Origin: Neelides folsomi
Lineage: Eukaryota; Arthropoda; Collembola; Neelipleona; Neelidae
DNA length: 64,000 bases
Direction of reading: 5' to 3'
Assembly (NCBI GenBank): GCA_034687125.1
Contig: JAQGBZ010000080.1
Coordinates: 124,001-188,000, forward strand
The notes under the pieces were generated by a model. The model worked only from the letters and a program-made list of their open reading frames with translations. It was not told the DNA's origin and searched no databases. This document shows positions 1 through 12,092 of this stretch, one piece after another (position 1 is the first letter of the stretch; each line of letters opens with the position of its first letter). The translations under genes and the position numbers were made by a program.

Positions 1-308
1 ATTAACATACCCATTGGACCTCCGCATTTTTCTCCACTAAATACTCAAACTTGATAAGTTATACAAAATTAAAAACTACACTATGAATTTTTTTAAACAA
101 AACATGAATTTTAAACTTAAACTTTCTCTACCACTTGCCATCAAGTTTTTATAGCTTCTTTACATGATTAAATAATTATTGCATTATTAGAAAAGAAATT
201 GAATAATCTAAATTATTTATTATTATTACGAATCAAAAAAAATAAAGTGTAAAAAATTGATTTAAGACGTGTTAATAAATCAACTGATATTTAATTCTTA
301 TTCGCACT
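1..308. other. Intergenic, nothing recognised
   Basis: AT-rich sequence downstream (3') of the minus-strand acidic secreted protein gene. It probably holds that gene's 3' UTR. No coding pattern, RNA gene or repeat was seen. Confidence 0.5.
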
Positions 309-1166
309 TTATTTATATGTAGGTAAAAGTGGACATTTTGATACACCAAACAGATTCCCAAATTTGGCCTCTTTATCTTCGTCTTCATTGTCCAGATTGA
401 GATCATCAATAACTTCGTAATCCAAAGATGTTCTCGGGAAATGATGTCCCATCAAATCAAGAAAATCCTTTGTTTCCCTCAATATTTCTTCCATGATGAA
501 TTTGGCTTCTTTGGATGCAAAATCCTTTCTATTCTCATCAGTTCCTTCTCTTGATATTTGAGATTCATCTTTTTGTCCAATCTCTGCATAATTTAAAGCT
601 CTTTCATAGTCATCGGATGAATCTGAACTTTCCTCCTCCTCCTCTTCTCTAAAATCATTAAGCTTGGTCTTTATATTTTGATTAAATGAATATGGTTTTT
701 CTTGTGGAGGCTGAGCTGGAGGACTTTGCTTAACAAATTTTTCTTCGCCAATTTCAATTCTCTTTGACTTTTTATTCTTATGTCGACTCATTCCCCTTCT
801 TGGATTCATTTCATAATCATCCTTTCTATCTACCTGGTCAAATTTTGTTTCTCTTCCAGTGCCTTCAAAAGAACTTTCTTCCTCTTCTTCAAAATCTTTT
901 TTAATCTTTACTCTCTCGTTCTTATTATTAGGAAGATTTTGATTTCCACGTTGAGAGAATCGATTTCCTTGTTCTTTGTTAAGAAGCTTTCTGTTTGGTC
1001 CTCTGTTTTGATCTCGTCCCCTTCCTTGACTATCTACATTGCACACGAAGAGAAGCAGAACAATGAACCTAATTTGAAAGCGAGACTAAATGGAACGTGT
1101 AAAAGTTGATTAATTAATCACAGATTTCCTAAATTCATTGATTTATGAAATGTCTATATTTACCAT
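309..1166 (-). CDS. Secreted acidic low-complexity protein
   Basis: Model of two coding exons. Exon 1 contributes only the ATG (1166-1164), followed directly by a GTAAAT donor. Exon 2 is 1085-309, behind a CCATTTAG acceptor. Joined, the N-terminus reads MSRFQIRFIVLLLFVCNVDS, a convincing signal peptide, which is why I prefer this to an internal start. The mature chain (about 240 residues) is hydrophilic. It has Arg/Asn/Gly-rich sequence first, two runs of five to six Glu followed by Ser/Asp (EEEEESS and EEEEEESSDSSDD), a short PPAQPPQ stretch and an acidic tail ending in PLLPTYK. The acidic Ser/Glu stretches look like casein-kinase-type phosphorylation targets, as in secreted mineral- or matrix-binding proteins; that is inference. 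No known domain or homologue was recognised. The ATG-only first exon is the least certain part. Confidence 0.55.
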
Positions 1167-4100
1167 GCTGTTTTATAAAACTTGTGAGCTCAATTTCAAT
1201 TTGCTATCATTTATTTACTATAATTCTTATCAAAAAATTAAAATAATATAGTAGTAAAGCTCGAATTGCATAGATACGTTATACAATTAAGGCATAAATT
1301 AGTTCATTATTAATACATGAATCAAAATATGATTAATTAATTAATGCATAATAAAAGCGTATAATTAATTAATACATAATAAAAACGTATTTTAATTGGG
1401 ATATTATTTACAAGAAGCGGAAGTGAAAACGTCCTATTTCCCTCCCACTCCTTCCAGTTTACTCCCAGAAGGCGCTAAGTGGGGAAAAGAGAAAATGAAA
1501 GTTGAGAAAGTCGATCTCAGAGACATTCTGAATGGAAAACAAAGGGGATAAAAAGGAATGTGTCGGGCTAATGATTATGAATTAAATAAATGAGCCCGGA
1601 GCCTGCTTTGAGCCCCATCACGTCTTCATCCCCTGATTATTCTTGTAGGGATAAGAGGGAAAAGTTGTCAAAAGGAAAGAGTCCCACATTAGGAAGGGCC
1701 GTCTCCTCTCTCGGCTGACTGTAAAATAATAATAATAATAATAATATTTGAAAAGTGGAGACCCCGTATAGCTCCAGTCCCCTATTAATTTCCTCACAAT
1801 CCCTCGCACTCACCGAGGTCCTTCACAAAAGGTCTTTGTCGGAGAGCAAGAGAGAGAGACCGAGAGGTTTCTCCATTAGACGCCCGTTCCTCTCGGGCAT
1901 ATTCTCCACCGGTTCTAATAAATAGTAAATGGGGAACGGAGTTAGGGAGCGGTGCAGAAAGAATATGAATTAGACTCGAAACAGAAGGGAGGTTGTGAAT
2001 AGCGAAGGGCCAGAAGGCCTTATTAGTCTCCATTACATTCGCTCGGCGGCATTAGCTATGCATTGTGATTAAACCTCCACATCCGAGTCTCTTCCCCTCT
2101 GCGGACTTCTTCAGCACAGGACGGAGGATGAGGCCGAGCCAATGAAGCGACAATAGGACGAAGTAGAGAAATGTATTGTATTATTATTATATCATCATTA
2201 TGGCATTATAAAGGCGCTTTTAATTTCCTGGGAATAATGGGAATTCCTTCCTCAACGACTCTTTTCATCGCTTGGTTCTTCCCGGCCTTCGGCACTTCCA
2301 AGCGTCCGAGTAGGAGGAAGAAATTTCCTACTCGCGTGTCTCCGCCGATTATTAATAAGTCATATAAATACCTCTGAAGACTCTCCGATTCCATTATCAT
2401 TGCTTCCTTATGACTCGCTTTCTTATCACCAAGAATAATTTCTCTTATGTTCAGAAACTATGCAGTTTAATGGGAATGAAACTTGTCAAGAGACACACGT
2501 CCCCGTTCCTAATATAATTATAATTAAGGGAAAGCCGAAATATAGCGAAAAATTGTAACATTTCCCTTCCAAGCTCACTCACATTATTTATTATGGATCG
2601 TTTTTATTCACTTTTATTGCAAGTCTTTTTACTATTTATTGGGCAAGTTAAATATTAAACTTTTCTTTTCATGGGTCGAGATATAAGGGAAGATTTCATG
2701 AATAAACAAAGCAAAGACTGGAATTCAATTTATTAATGTAAAAGAGGATGAAGATCAAAGGATTTCCTGAATGGACCAATCCAAAATGGGGAATTAAATA
2801 GCTCGGAAGAAAGCAGACCGAATGAAGCATTGAAGAGAAGGAAGGGAAATTGAGCGCATTAATAAATTTTAATATTAGAAGACGGAGCTGAAAGTGGAAT
2901 GAGAATGAGAGAATTTCTTCATGTTCACATTCGAGTCGAAGGAAACCCAGGTGTTTGGAATGACTCTCTGTTTGGGCTAAATGAGCCTCCCTTTAGAATT
3001 TAAAGAAGAAAAAATTAGGGTTATTCAGGAGCAAAATAATTGAGACGAATCCCCAAGATTACTTTTCCTTTTTCTCTCCCCTTCAGATCCTGTGGAAAAG
3101 GTTTCTTTTCCAAATCCATTAATTTGTCTCATTAGGTCCAAAGAGTTAACTTATTTAAACTAATCTCACTCTGAATTAACCAAATTAAAATCCATAAATA
3201 TGAACTTCCATTATTATGATTCTCTATCAGTATGATGGGTTATGCTAGCAATAATAAGATATTTGTCCAAGAGAAAATTTTTATTTGTTGGAAAAACTAA
3301 TTCTCTAATATACCCTACACTGAATAGTATTCTATGAAAGGCTATAATAGTATATTATTATAGTAGTAAATAATGAGTATGGGTTTGCTTGATAAATCAA
3401 GCAAGCACTTTGCAAGATAAAAGTGCATTAAACACTGACCCTTAAGTATTTGTAGATTTGTATCAAAGCAAACTGTTGATCGTAAAAGCATAAAAAGAGA
3501 GTAACGTAATTTACAACTGATGTAAAAAAACTCATAATTAATCAGTATTTCACTCATGTAAAAGAAAAAAAGATATTTGAAAATTTATTAAAGAAATTGA
3601 ATTTTGATAACATTTATAGATGAAAAATAATAGGATGTTCCTAATATCACTGATTAATCATTTTAACCTAAACCCTCACATGAATTTGGATGCTTATCCT
3701 TTATTTATTTTACCCAATTGACCAATTTCACAAATCTGATATACCAAATGAGAGAACCAAAGCAGAGTTTTACTTGGAGTGAACTTGAGTAAATAACTTG
3801 GGTGTTTAAGCATTGGGCATCTTATTGCATAAATTGCCACTGGGCTTTGGCAAAGAGATAATTTGATTGCCTTAAAGAGCCCATAAAGTGTACTCATTAA
3901 GGTTGAGCAGCTGGGTCTGGGTAAACGAAGGGAGCGTAATAATGAGTAAAAGAGAGAGAGAATGCATAGCGTGTCACCTGGCCATCAGATGAGATGAGCT
4001 TGAAAGTTTGAAATGAATGAGGTCAGCGGTGAGTGATTAGTTGTATCTCTCTGTCTAATCATCGACTTCTCTCCCTCCCTCACTCCAATCGACCCATCAC

Positions 4101-7100
4101 AAGGACCAAAAACTCACACACTCCTTCATCCCTCTATTCATTTGCCAGAAGAGGGAAAGGTCATCATTGTTCAAAATCACAAAGATTCACTTCCCATTTG
4201 TTCAAAGTGATCCAATGAAAGATCATCGTGTTCCTTTGATAGTGGTGCGAGTAAATGGAAGTTATTTGTCAAAAACACAATTACTCACATTTTAAAATAT
4301 GCATAATTGGACCGTTTTGGCAAGTAATTGGATTTATGTGTTCTAGGAAATCTCATTTTGCATCCTCTTTTTAAGGTTGTCCACTCTTTGTGGAAAACCC
4401 TTTTGTTGTTTGCTAAAATTATGCAACTTCTACGTATATAAATAATATGATAACTCTTTTTACCTTCAAAATGTGTGAGTGTGAGGTTGTATGAATTAAA
4501 ATCCACTAAATATGGTCACCTTACGCTTCGATAATTATTTGAATTTATTGCCTGCAAGTTCATATAATGTTGAGTGTAAATTGAACAAGAATTATACTAT
4601 TTTATTGAAATTGAATGAACGAATATTATTTAATTGTCTACCTTTTATTATAACTGTGCTGTGGTGTATAATATGATTATTATATCAACGACATTAAAAA
4701 TTTTTGATGAGGAAAGAAATGCCATAAAATGGGTAGCCAAGTGCATGTTTTCTTGTTTAAGTCCAAGAAACGAGTGAATTTACTCAATAGACAATAAACT
4801 CGTTCAACTACCAAACAGACTCTCATTAATTGTTAATAGGGAATGGGAGCGAGAAATGATTATTGCCATTGTATAGAAGTTGCGTTTGAATTTTGTCTGC
4901 AGGTTTGTACTGCGAAAGAACCTCGGACATTTTGCCACAAGTCTAAGAATTCGCATTTATATTTAATTCAGCTAACATTGAACATCTCGCTTATTCATGC
5001 TCACAACAATAGCGTACAAATACCATATACAGTACTTGTTATTTGTATACACTGGTACTTTAGGAGGCACATTGGTCACAATAACGATTTTCTTTTTCAC
5101 ATGGCATGGTGCATTGGTCTGCAAGTAAATGTATTTAATTATGGACGATTAAGGCTCATTTTAGGTCAATGACGAGGACTATCTATTCAAATCATTGGTA
5201 AAAAATAAATTACAATGCACCCATTTGCCTAGTGAGAGTTACTGTGCATTCATCAGTACATAAATATTATGAATACGCATTAAAAATTATAAATAATAGA
5301 GTTAAATTGCTCTCAAATGGTCCAATTTTACTTTTACTTGTTCATGCAATAATTTACATTTTAAAATACCTTATAATGCACAATAAATAATAAATGTCCT
5401 GTATATATATTAGGTGTATACAGATGCCTGTTTATACTTATTATCTGTACAGTTAAGTTATAATGAGCATCAATATTTTCTAAGAATTTGAAAAACAGTA
5501 ATGATAGCATGATGATGCGGAATTCAAATGCATGCAAAAAAACTCTTATTACTTATGATCATAATGAAATTAAACCATGCACGGTTCTACTAAAGTGCAC
5601 ATAATAAATAAAATAATGCATTTTAACATTGAAACTTTCCAAAATCATCAATATTTATGTATTTACACAAACACAAATGTCACATACATAGATTCAAAGC
5701 AAATCTCCAATTTGTATATATGCTTCATAATAAGAAACTCTGTTATCATCAACTATTAATACATAAAGATACACACATTACATGCATATTAAGATTTGAC
5801 TCGGGATTCACAAGTATGTTATTTGATTTATGCTGGTACTAAAGTAGATAAGTTAACATGCGTTTGATAATGAGTTAAAGATGAAATATTAAAGTAACAA
5901 ATAAACATTTTGGTAAAAGCGGGATATCCTTTCACTTCATTAAAATGAATATTAATTAATGAACTCAAATAGTTTCTAAACAAATGGTTTCATCTTTCAT
6001 TCAACCACTGATAAACTTTCTCTTTCTCGGATGTTAAACAACTTGTGATCAAAGAGAATGATGAATACTAAGTATGACTTTTAATAAACATTGAAATAAA
6101 AATGATTAATACACTTATGATAAATGTGACGAACACCGATTTGAATAGTAAAACATCAGTGCATATATACGTATTACATTTATGTAGTGTATTTGTACTT
6201 TGTAATGTTCGAATCCACTTGATATTATAGTAAGTAATATTATGTATGTAATACTTATTACTATTACAATCTTAAAATGAGTGACTTTATAAATATTTGG
6301 ATGTAAATTATGTCAAAATGTCAACAGAACTTTCCTATAGCCAATATTTACCATGTATAGTACTTGTCCCTTTTAAAGAATATTTAAAGACTTTTTAAAC
6401 AAAGTTCATTAATTATACTGCAAACTTTTTAATTGTATTAATTTTTAATGTATTTATGAGAGTCATTTTCTTCTAAAGACTAACAAATGATGTTTTAAAC
6501 CATGGTAGACATATTCCATTTGCGTCAAAACGTCAAAAGTATATACTTGTGAATATTCACTATGTATTGTTATTTGCGGAAAATTTAATATATAACATAC
6601 ATTCTGGACATTTATCAATAAATAATATGTAATTTTCCAAATTAATCAAATCGTTAATTTGGAAATATGTAATTTTCAAAATTAACGATGTTTGTATAAG
6701 TAGTTAAAATATAACTAATTGGGATATTCAATACAAATTTTATTTACATGTTCGAACAAATGAATTGTTACTTCCTGAAGCCAAAACAAGAATATGGTAT
6801 ATAATCTTTTAATATTAAGTAAAATGTGGTCATAATTAGGATTAAATTTAATAATTCACCATGTTATTAACTAATGAACAAAGATGAGCCGAAGGGGAAA
6901 GCTTTGTTTTTCCTATTTTGAGTTTTTGTTCTCATCATTCTTCCGGATTAAACTTATCCATATCATCAAAAGCTCCATGTAACATAACTTCATCACGTTT
7001 CTTGTATAAGTTTATGCATGTGCCTATCTTACTAGCAATTTATGCTTAGGTAAGCAATATGTGTTCATACAATGATGCTAAATAAGTGGGAACTCTATAA

Positions 7101-7660
7101 AACGACAAAACATGAAATTTTATGTTATAAGAACTTATATCATAACGTACAAAATATTAATATTATCATGAATATTAAGATTGATTTTATTTTATTGTTG
7201 ATTATAATTAGCAATGTTTTCAAATGCACATATTTCACGATATTGTTCCAAAAGCATAATTTATGATTATTGCTCTATTCTACTACAAGGGAAATGACAA
7301 AATAGGACTAATTTATCCAAGGACTCTCTCACTTCCTACTGATTCATTCAATTTGAATAAAAACGGATCAAAGATACACTTGGGTATAATTTTATTATCC
7401 ACACGTTCATTTAACATATTGATTGCAGCCATTAATTTAAGACAAAGTAATAGGTAGTCGGTACTTAACAAAGGAAATATTAGACATGTATTAAATGGCG
7501 TATTTAACTCATATTTCTCCCTGCGTGTTCCTAATAACGGTGACACATGGCTTTGCAAGAGTTAAGAAAGGTCATTTGACTAATGTAATCCAATGGTGGG
7601 AGCACAATGGTGGGATATGATGAGCCTGATGAGCGAAGGTAAGAGGAAGGGCGAAGGAAT
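1167..7660. other. Long intergenic region with a less AT-rich island
   Basis: No gene was recognised in about 6.5 kb. From roughly 1,400 to 3,100 the sequence is visibly less AT-rich than its surroundings, with many homopurine stretches and ATTA/TAAT cores. It looks more like regulatory or conserved non-coding DNA than coding DNA. A short (AAT)n microsatellite lies near 1,724-1,746. From 3,200 to 7,600 the sequence is AT-rich and featureless to the eye. Confidence 0.5.
1724..1746. repeat. (AAT)n microsatellite
   Basis: A run of about seven AAT units, with edges within a base or two. Confidence 0.8.
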
Positions 7661-7684
7661 ATCACAATGGACAGAATGGTTCAT

Positions 7685-7692
7685 TATATAAA
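7685..7692 (+). promoter_or_regulatory. TATA box of the Kunitz inhibitor gene
   Basis: TATATAAA lies 83 bases upstream of the ATG at 7,768. A start of transcription about 30 bases downstream would leave a short 5' UTR. The same TATATAAAC core precedes two His-rich secreted protein genes in this window. Confidence 0.7.
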
Positions 7693-7767
7693 CTAACCCT
7701 TTCCCTTTTACTCTCGCTAGTCATCAAAGTGTTGTGGTCTGTGATTGATCGTGAAAGAATTCTTGCA

Positions 7768-10747
7768 ATGGGTAGGAATCAAATCCGCGGGTTTGTTTGT
7801 GTATTATTCCTCGTCTCTGCCGTGTTGGGTCACCCGGTGGACGTCGAGGATGTGGAGGCAACCACGATGGTTGGAGAACTCATGGACACGGTCGTGAGTA
7901 AGTTGATACAAAGTTGGGCTCAATAGCCAAACTTGGTCGTTATAAACTTCTTTGGCTATTTAGCCTCTGCGTAACTTATTTAACTTCTTGTATGGGTTAT
8001 GCAGATCTAGACTCCAGAGAGAGAGAAATATTATTAAATAGAATTGGGCTCAGAGATCTCTGTAGGGTCTTTATGGGTTTGAAGATGAATCTCCTAAAGA
8101 TCTCCCGGTTTAACTCTCCCTACCGTTTCATTTGGCCGGGCTATTAAATATTATTATTAGCGGAAAGGACGGATATTATGAGGACAAGGGGCGTAGGATT
8201 AATAAGACCCCGGCATTCCACTCGTCTCTAAACACAATTGATATGGAAAGCAGAATGAGAACTTTTTTTTATTTTTCCCAACATCTACATTTAAATTTAC
8301 TCAATCTCACTCCATCGTTTTAGTGGTCCTTACTTTTTCCCCAAAGAACCTTTTTCTCCTACTAACTCCAAATTAGGTATTTTTCTTATTATTTCAAGAA
8401 CTTCTCATTTGCTCTTTTAAAGATTTCTTTTTCCAATTTCTCTTCTCAACTTTGTTGTATAAAATAAATATTTTTTAGATTTTATAAAATCTTGATAATT
8501 ACAACTTTAATAATAAATAGGAACGTGTGTATTAAAATTTGCAAGTAGGTCTAAAATAATTAAAGGTATGATAAGTATAATCTAGTTTACATTCTTGGAA
8601 TATTAGAACGAATGAAAGGGAATCTCAAAGAAGACTAATGATATTTAACCCATGATATTTAACAATGTTATGCTGCTGTCGTCGAAAGTTTAAATTGAAT
8701 TTTCGACAGACCAGACAGATCAAGTATTGAAGGTGTATTGGAATTTGGAATGGGGAAGGGAATTCATTTTCCATCCCTTGTCAGGTTTATTTGAAATGAG
8801 AGGGAAAAGAGAAACGTGGAAATGAAATATGAAAAGTCATAAATACTCGCGTGGAGTTATGACATCGTCGTATTTGCATTATTGCTTTCCCATTGAGCGG
8901 CAGGTTCCACTCGTGTTGAGCAATAGGGTCGAGTGAGGCTTATAAGATCGACCTTCTGTGCTTCCACGACTGAGTTGTCTGCTGCCTCAAAGAGAGGAAA
9001 TCTATGAAAATCGGCTCGTTTTTATTGGAAAATTATTCGGACACGAGCCGGAGAGTCTTGGGAAGATTGATGAAGGGTCATCAGCCAAAAGGCTCGACCA
9101 GACAGGCGAAATACACAGAGACGAGAGCGAGCCTCCATGGGCACTTGGTTCAATTATTTACGCTCCCTCTCACAAAGGGAAAACCTGAGATGATACATGG
9201 GAGCTATTGCATATTTGCTCAAGGAACCAGAACCCTCTTGAACCTTTGAATTGTGATCCCAACAATGGGTCCGATACTTGCATATTAATGACCGAGGATT
9301 GGGAAATACCATCCCCAGTCCAATCCTCATGGCCCACTTGTGTCAGGCGGAAGTGTGGGGAAATTCTCATATATTTCCCGGACTCTCCTTCCACGAGTTT
9401 GTTTTAGGTAAATTGTGCATAAAGGAGAAATGTCCGTACGGAAACAATAAAGGGAAATGTCAAATGTGTTGTTTGAGTTAGGCGGAGAAATCTCTCGAGT
9501 AAAATTGACGTAACAGTTGTTCTTAAACTGGGAGAGCCTCTGTCTCCATGTCTGGTCTACCAGGGAGAGAATGAAAATGAGAATGGGAGGTATGGGGTGG
9601 GTGGGAGTGGCCGAATTCCGAAATTACCGGCAAGTCCAATGGCCCTCCCAAATGTTTCTTCCAAACTCATACAAGAGATCCGCCGGCCGGTTCTTTCATG
9701 ATATATAAATTTCTCTAACCCTGGCGAATCAACCTCTGGAGACGAGGGAGAGCGCCGTCCAATAAAGGTGGAATAAAATAACACATTCTGCCTAATATAG
9801 TGTTCGGTGGAGCAGGGAAGAGAAATCGCATCTATATTTCATCTCTCCTTACATTGACTCCCTCGACCCACTCGATTCCCTTTCCCCATTATGTCCACAC
9901 GATACAATTACCAAAAGCAATGAACATTTCGGTCTCGGAGCTCAATGAGGAACTCGTAATCCATTAATGAGATCTCATTCTCGCTCTCTTTCTCTTGTAG
10001 TTGAAGTCGAGGATCCCACAACGGTGACTCCGCTAGACATGGACGACCCTTTCCAACCATCAGACTGCTTCCTTGAAATGGCCAAGGGACCGTGCAGGTC
10101 TGCGTTTGACTTCTGGGCCTTTGACTCCGAGACCAAAACCTGCGTCCCTTTTGTTTACTCGGGATGTGGAGGTAACAATAACAGGTTCCAGGATCGTGAG
10201 GCGTGTCAATCGATGTGCCCAGAAAAGAAAATGGAAGAAAAGCCCTCGCCCACCGTTCCCATTCTTCTCCCTGGACATCAAAAGAGCAAGAGCATTTTCA
10301 CATGTCCAAAGTTTGAAGGATGTCCGTCCAAAAAATGCACGATTGTTCAGGAACAGAGCAGCAAGGGATGTAAAAAATGCCAATGCCCAAACGAGGCTCC
10401 TAGCAAAAAGACTGGTTCCGTCTCTGGCCAACCTGATGATGACGAATCGAAGGAGAAGGAGAAAGCTCCGGGTAATTTCTTTATAATTGACCACATTCAT
10501 CATTGTAATGTTTAATTGCTCGAATGAAGTGCTAAATCAAAATTATATTTTTTGGAATTTAGTTGGAAATCCTTCAGATGTGTGCAAACTTCTTCCTGAG
10601 CGAGGAAACTGCAGGGCCAATTTAGCTCGGTTTTACTACGACAGCGTCTCCTCAACTTGCGTTGAATTTGTTTTTGGTGGGTGCAGTGGAAATTCGAATA
10701 ACTTTGTGAGTAAAGCAAAATGTAATGCTTTCTGCAAAGACCAATAA
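7768..10747 (+). CDS. Secreted Kunitz-antistasin-Kunitz protease inhibitor
   Basis: Exons 7768-7897, 10001-10471, 10563-10747; 261 residues. Both introns are phase 1; the first is 2.1 kb, the second 91 bases. Residues 1-23 form a signal peptide. Kunitz domain 1 is residues 66-116, with cysteines at 66, 75, 91, 99, 112 and 116, exactly the BPTI spacing (8-15-7-12-3). Its P1 position is Arg76. Residues 145-172 carry six cysteines in the antistasin order, C-x5-C-x4-C-x10-C-x2-C-x-C. Kunitz domain 2 is residues 208-258, again with canonical spacing, and P1 is Arg218. Arg at P1 predicts trypsin-like targets. A Lys/Glu/Asp-rich linker joins the antistasin unit to Kunitz 2. The protein should act outside the cell against serine proteases. 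The stop codon overlaps an AATAAA. Confidence is high in the domains and good in the splice sites, because only this phase keeps all three exons open. Confidence 0.9.
7898..10000 (+). other. Large first intron of the Kunitz inhibitor gene
   Basis: Intron with a GTAAGT donor and TCTCTTGTAG acceptor. It is much longer than the 50-150-base introns usual here. The part from about 8,750 to 9,960 is less AT-rich and could hold regulatory sequence. No extra exon was recognised. Confidence 0.6.
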
Positions 10748-10748
10748 A
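10743..10748 (+). promoter_or_regulatory. Possible polyA signal overlapping the stop codon
   Basis: AATAAA shares its TAA with the stop codon of the Kunitz inhibitor. A second AATAAA lies near 10,820. Which one is used cannot be told from sequence. Confidence 0.45.
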
Positions 10749-11083
10749 AGTTTAATTATAATTAATATCTGCCAGTTTTGCTATTGTACATTTTATAACT
10801 TATTTTAATTAGTTAAAGTAATAAACGATTTCACATCTCTTAAACTCTTCTAACTTTTATTTATAACTATAACTTATACTGTGCTTGATGATTTGTTTGT
10901 GCTTTGTGCTCTTTACTCTTTATAATATTACCTACCTTTTATATAAGAGAACAAAATTGTAATAAAAGTATGCGATATACTATATGGTATAGTCATAAAG
11001 TTGGTATTTAATTTCAAAAATAAATTAAAATTAATATAATATCAAAATACTTACTAAATTTAATATTTAAAAATAAAAAATTA

Positions 11084-11154
11084 TGCACCCTCCGGGAATC
11101 GAACCCGGGTCATCCGCATGGCAAACGAATATTCTACCACTGAACCAAGAGTGC
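11084..11154 (-). tRNA. tRNA-Gly (anticodon GCC)
   Basis: 71 bases that fold as a complete cloverleaf. The acceptor stem GCACTCT pairs with AGGGTGC, with discriminator A. The D arm holds GGTTCAGTGGTAGAA (A box), the anticodon loop is TTGCCAT, and the T arm holds GGTTCGATTCC (B box). A T-rich pol III terminator follows directly on the minus strand. No intron. Confidence 0.97.
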
Positions 11155-11573
11155 AACATTAAGCTGTTTAATTAAAAATAATGCTTGTAAAACTAAGGAA
11201 AAAAATTTGCAAATATTGGAACAGGTGCGGATTTTAAGATAAAGTATTCAAAATACAATGAAGATCCCTTCTTGAATATTTGTCAACGAGAGAAGCAAAC
11301 AGCGACTGCATTATAAAATAAAGCAACGTAAGCTACAAATCTACAATTTACGGTGTACGTTCACTTATCATTGCATTATCATAAGCTGAGTTTGCATATA
11401 TCTCTCAAATTGCTCTCATCCCATCATTGCCGTCATACCGGTTTGGCTGCCTTTGATTTCAATATGGAATCTAATCCATAAAATAGCTGTATGGTAAAGC
11501 ATGGGGGCTGAATGAGGTTAGAAAATTCTCTCCCAAAGATCTACTAGTTTATTGAGCTTATAACCCAACTAGC

Positions 11574-11645
11574 GGCTCAGTGGTCTAGGGGTATGATTCT
11601 CGCTTTGGGTGCGAGAGGTCCCGGGTTCAAATCCCGGCTGAGCCC
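11574..11645 (+). tRNA. tRNA-Pro (anticodon TGG)
   Basis: 72 bases. The acceptor stem GGCTCAG pairs with CTGAGCC, with discriminator C. The D arm is TGGTCTAGGGGTATGA, the anticodon loop TTTGGGT, and the T arm holds GGTTCAAATCC. TTTT tracts follow within a few bases. No intron. Confidence 0.97.
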
Positions 11646-12092
11646 CACTTTTGCATTTTTTTATCCCGATTTTTTTACTTTATTTAAACCATGCTAAAGT
11701 TTAAAGTGATTCAAATTATTGTTTTTATTTATATAAGTCATGTTATATATGAATAAAAGTATTTAAATTAATAAACGGCATTGGATGCGAAAAATGATGG
11801 ACGAGTGAGTAAGATTAGTTCAACATGCTTCAAAGAGACCAAACAGTTACTTAAATTGAGACAGTTAAGTATAAATATTTATGAAATTGTAATTCGGTTT
11901 TATATTACAAATAGTAAAATTACAATTTGCATTTTAAATCAAACAGAGAAAAATATAAATGGTAATTGAGGGTATTTGTAATATAATATTTAATATTTGA
12001 AAGAGACAAACTTCATGTATATGAATGAACATATTAGAAGACATTAGTAGAGGAGTATAAAAACAAAAATTACAAAATTGGTGTTTCTTAAA
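11646..12092. other. Intergenic between tRNA-Pro and PRKRIP1
   Basis: AT-rich. Apart from the tRNA-Pro terminator and the likely 3' UTR of PRKRIP1, nothing was recognised. Confidence 0.5.

Noticed and set aside
4843-5172. 109-codon open frame on the plus strand
   Set aside because: Its composition follows the AT-rich background, there is no domain or signal peptide, and no splice partners were found.
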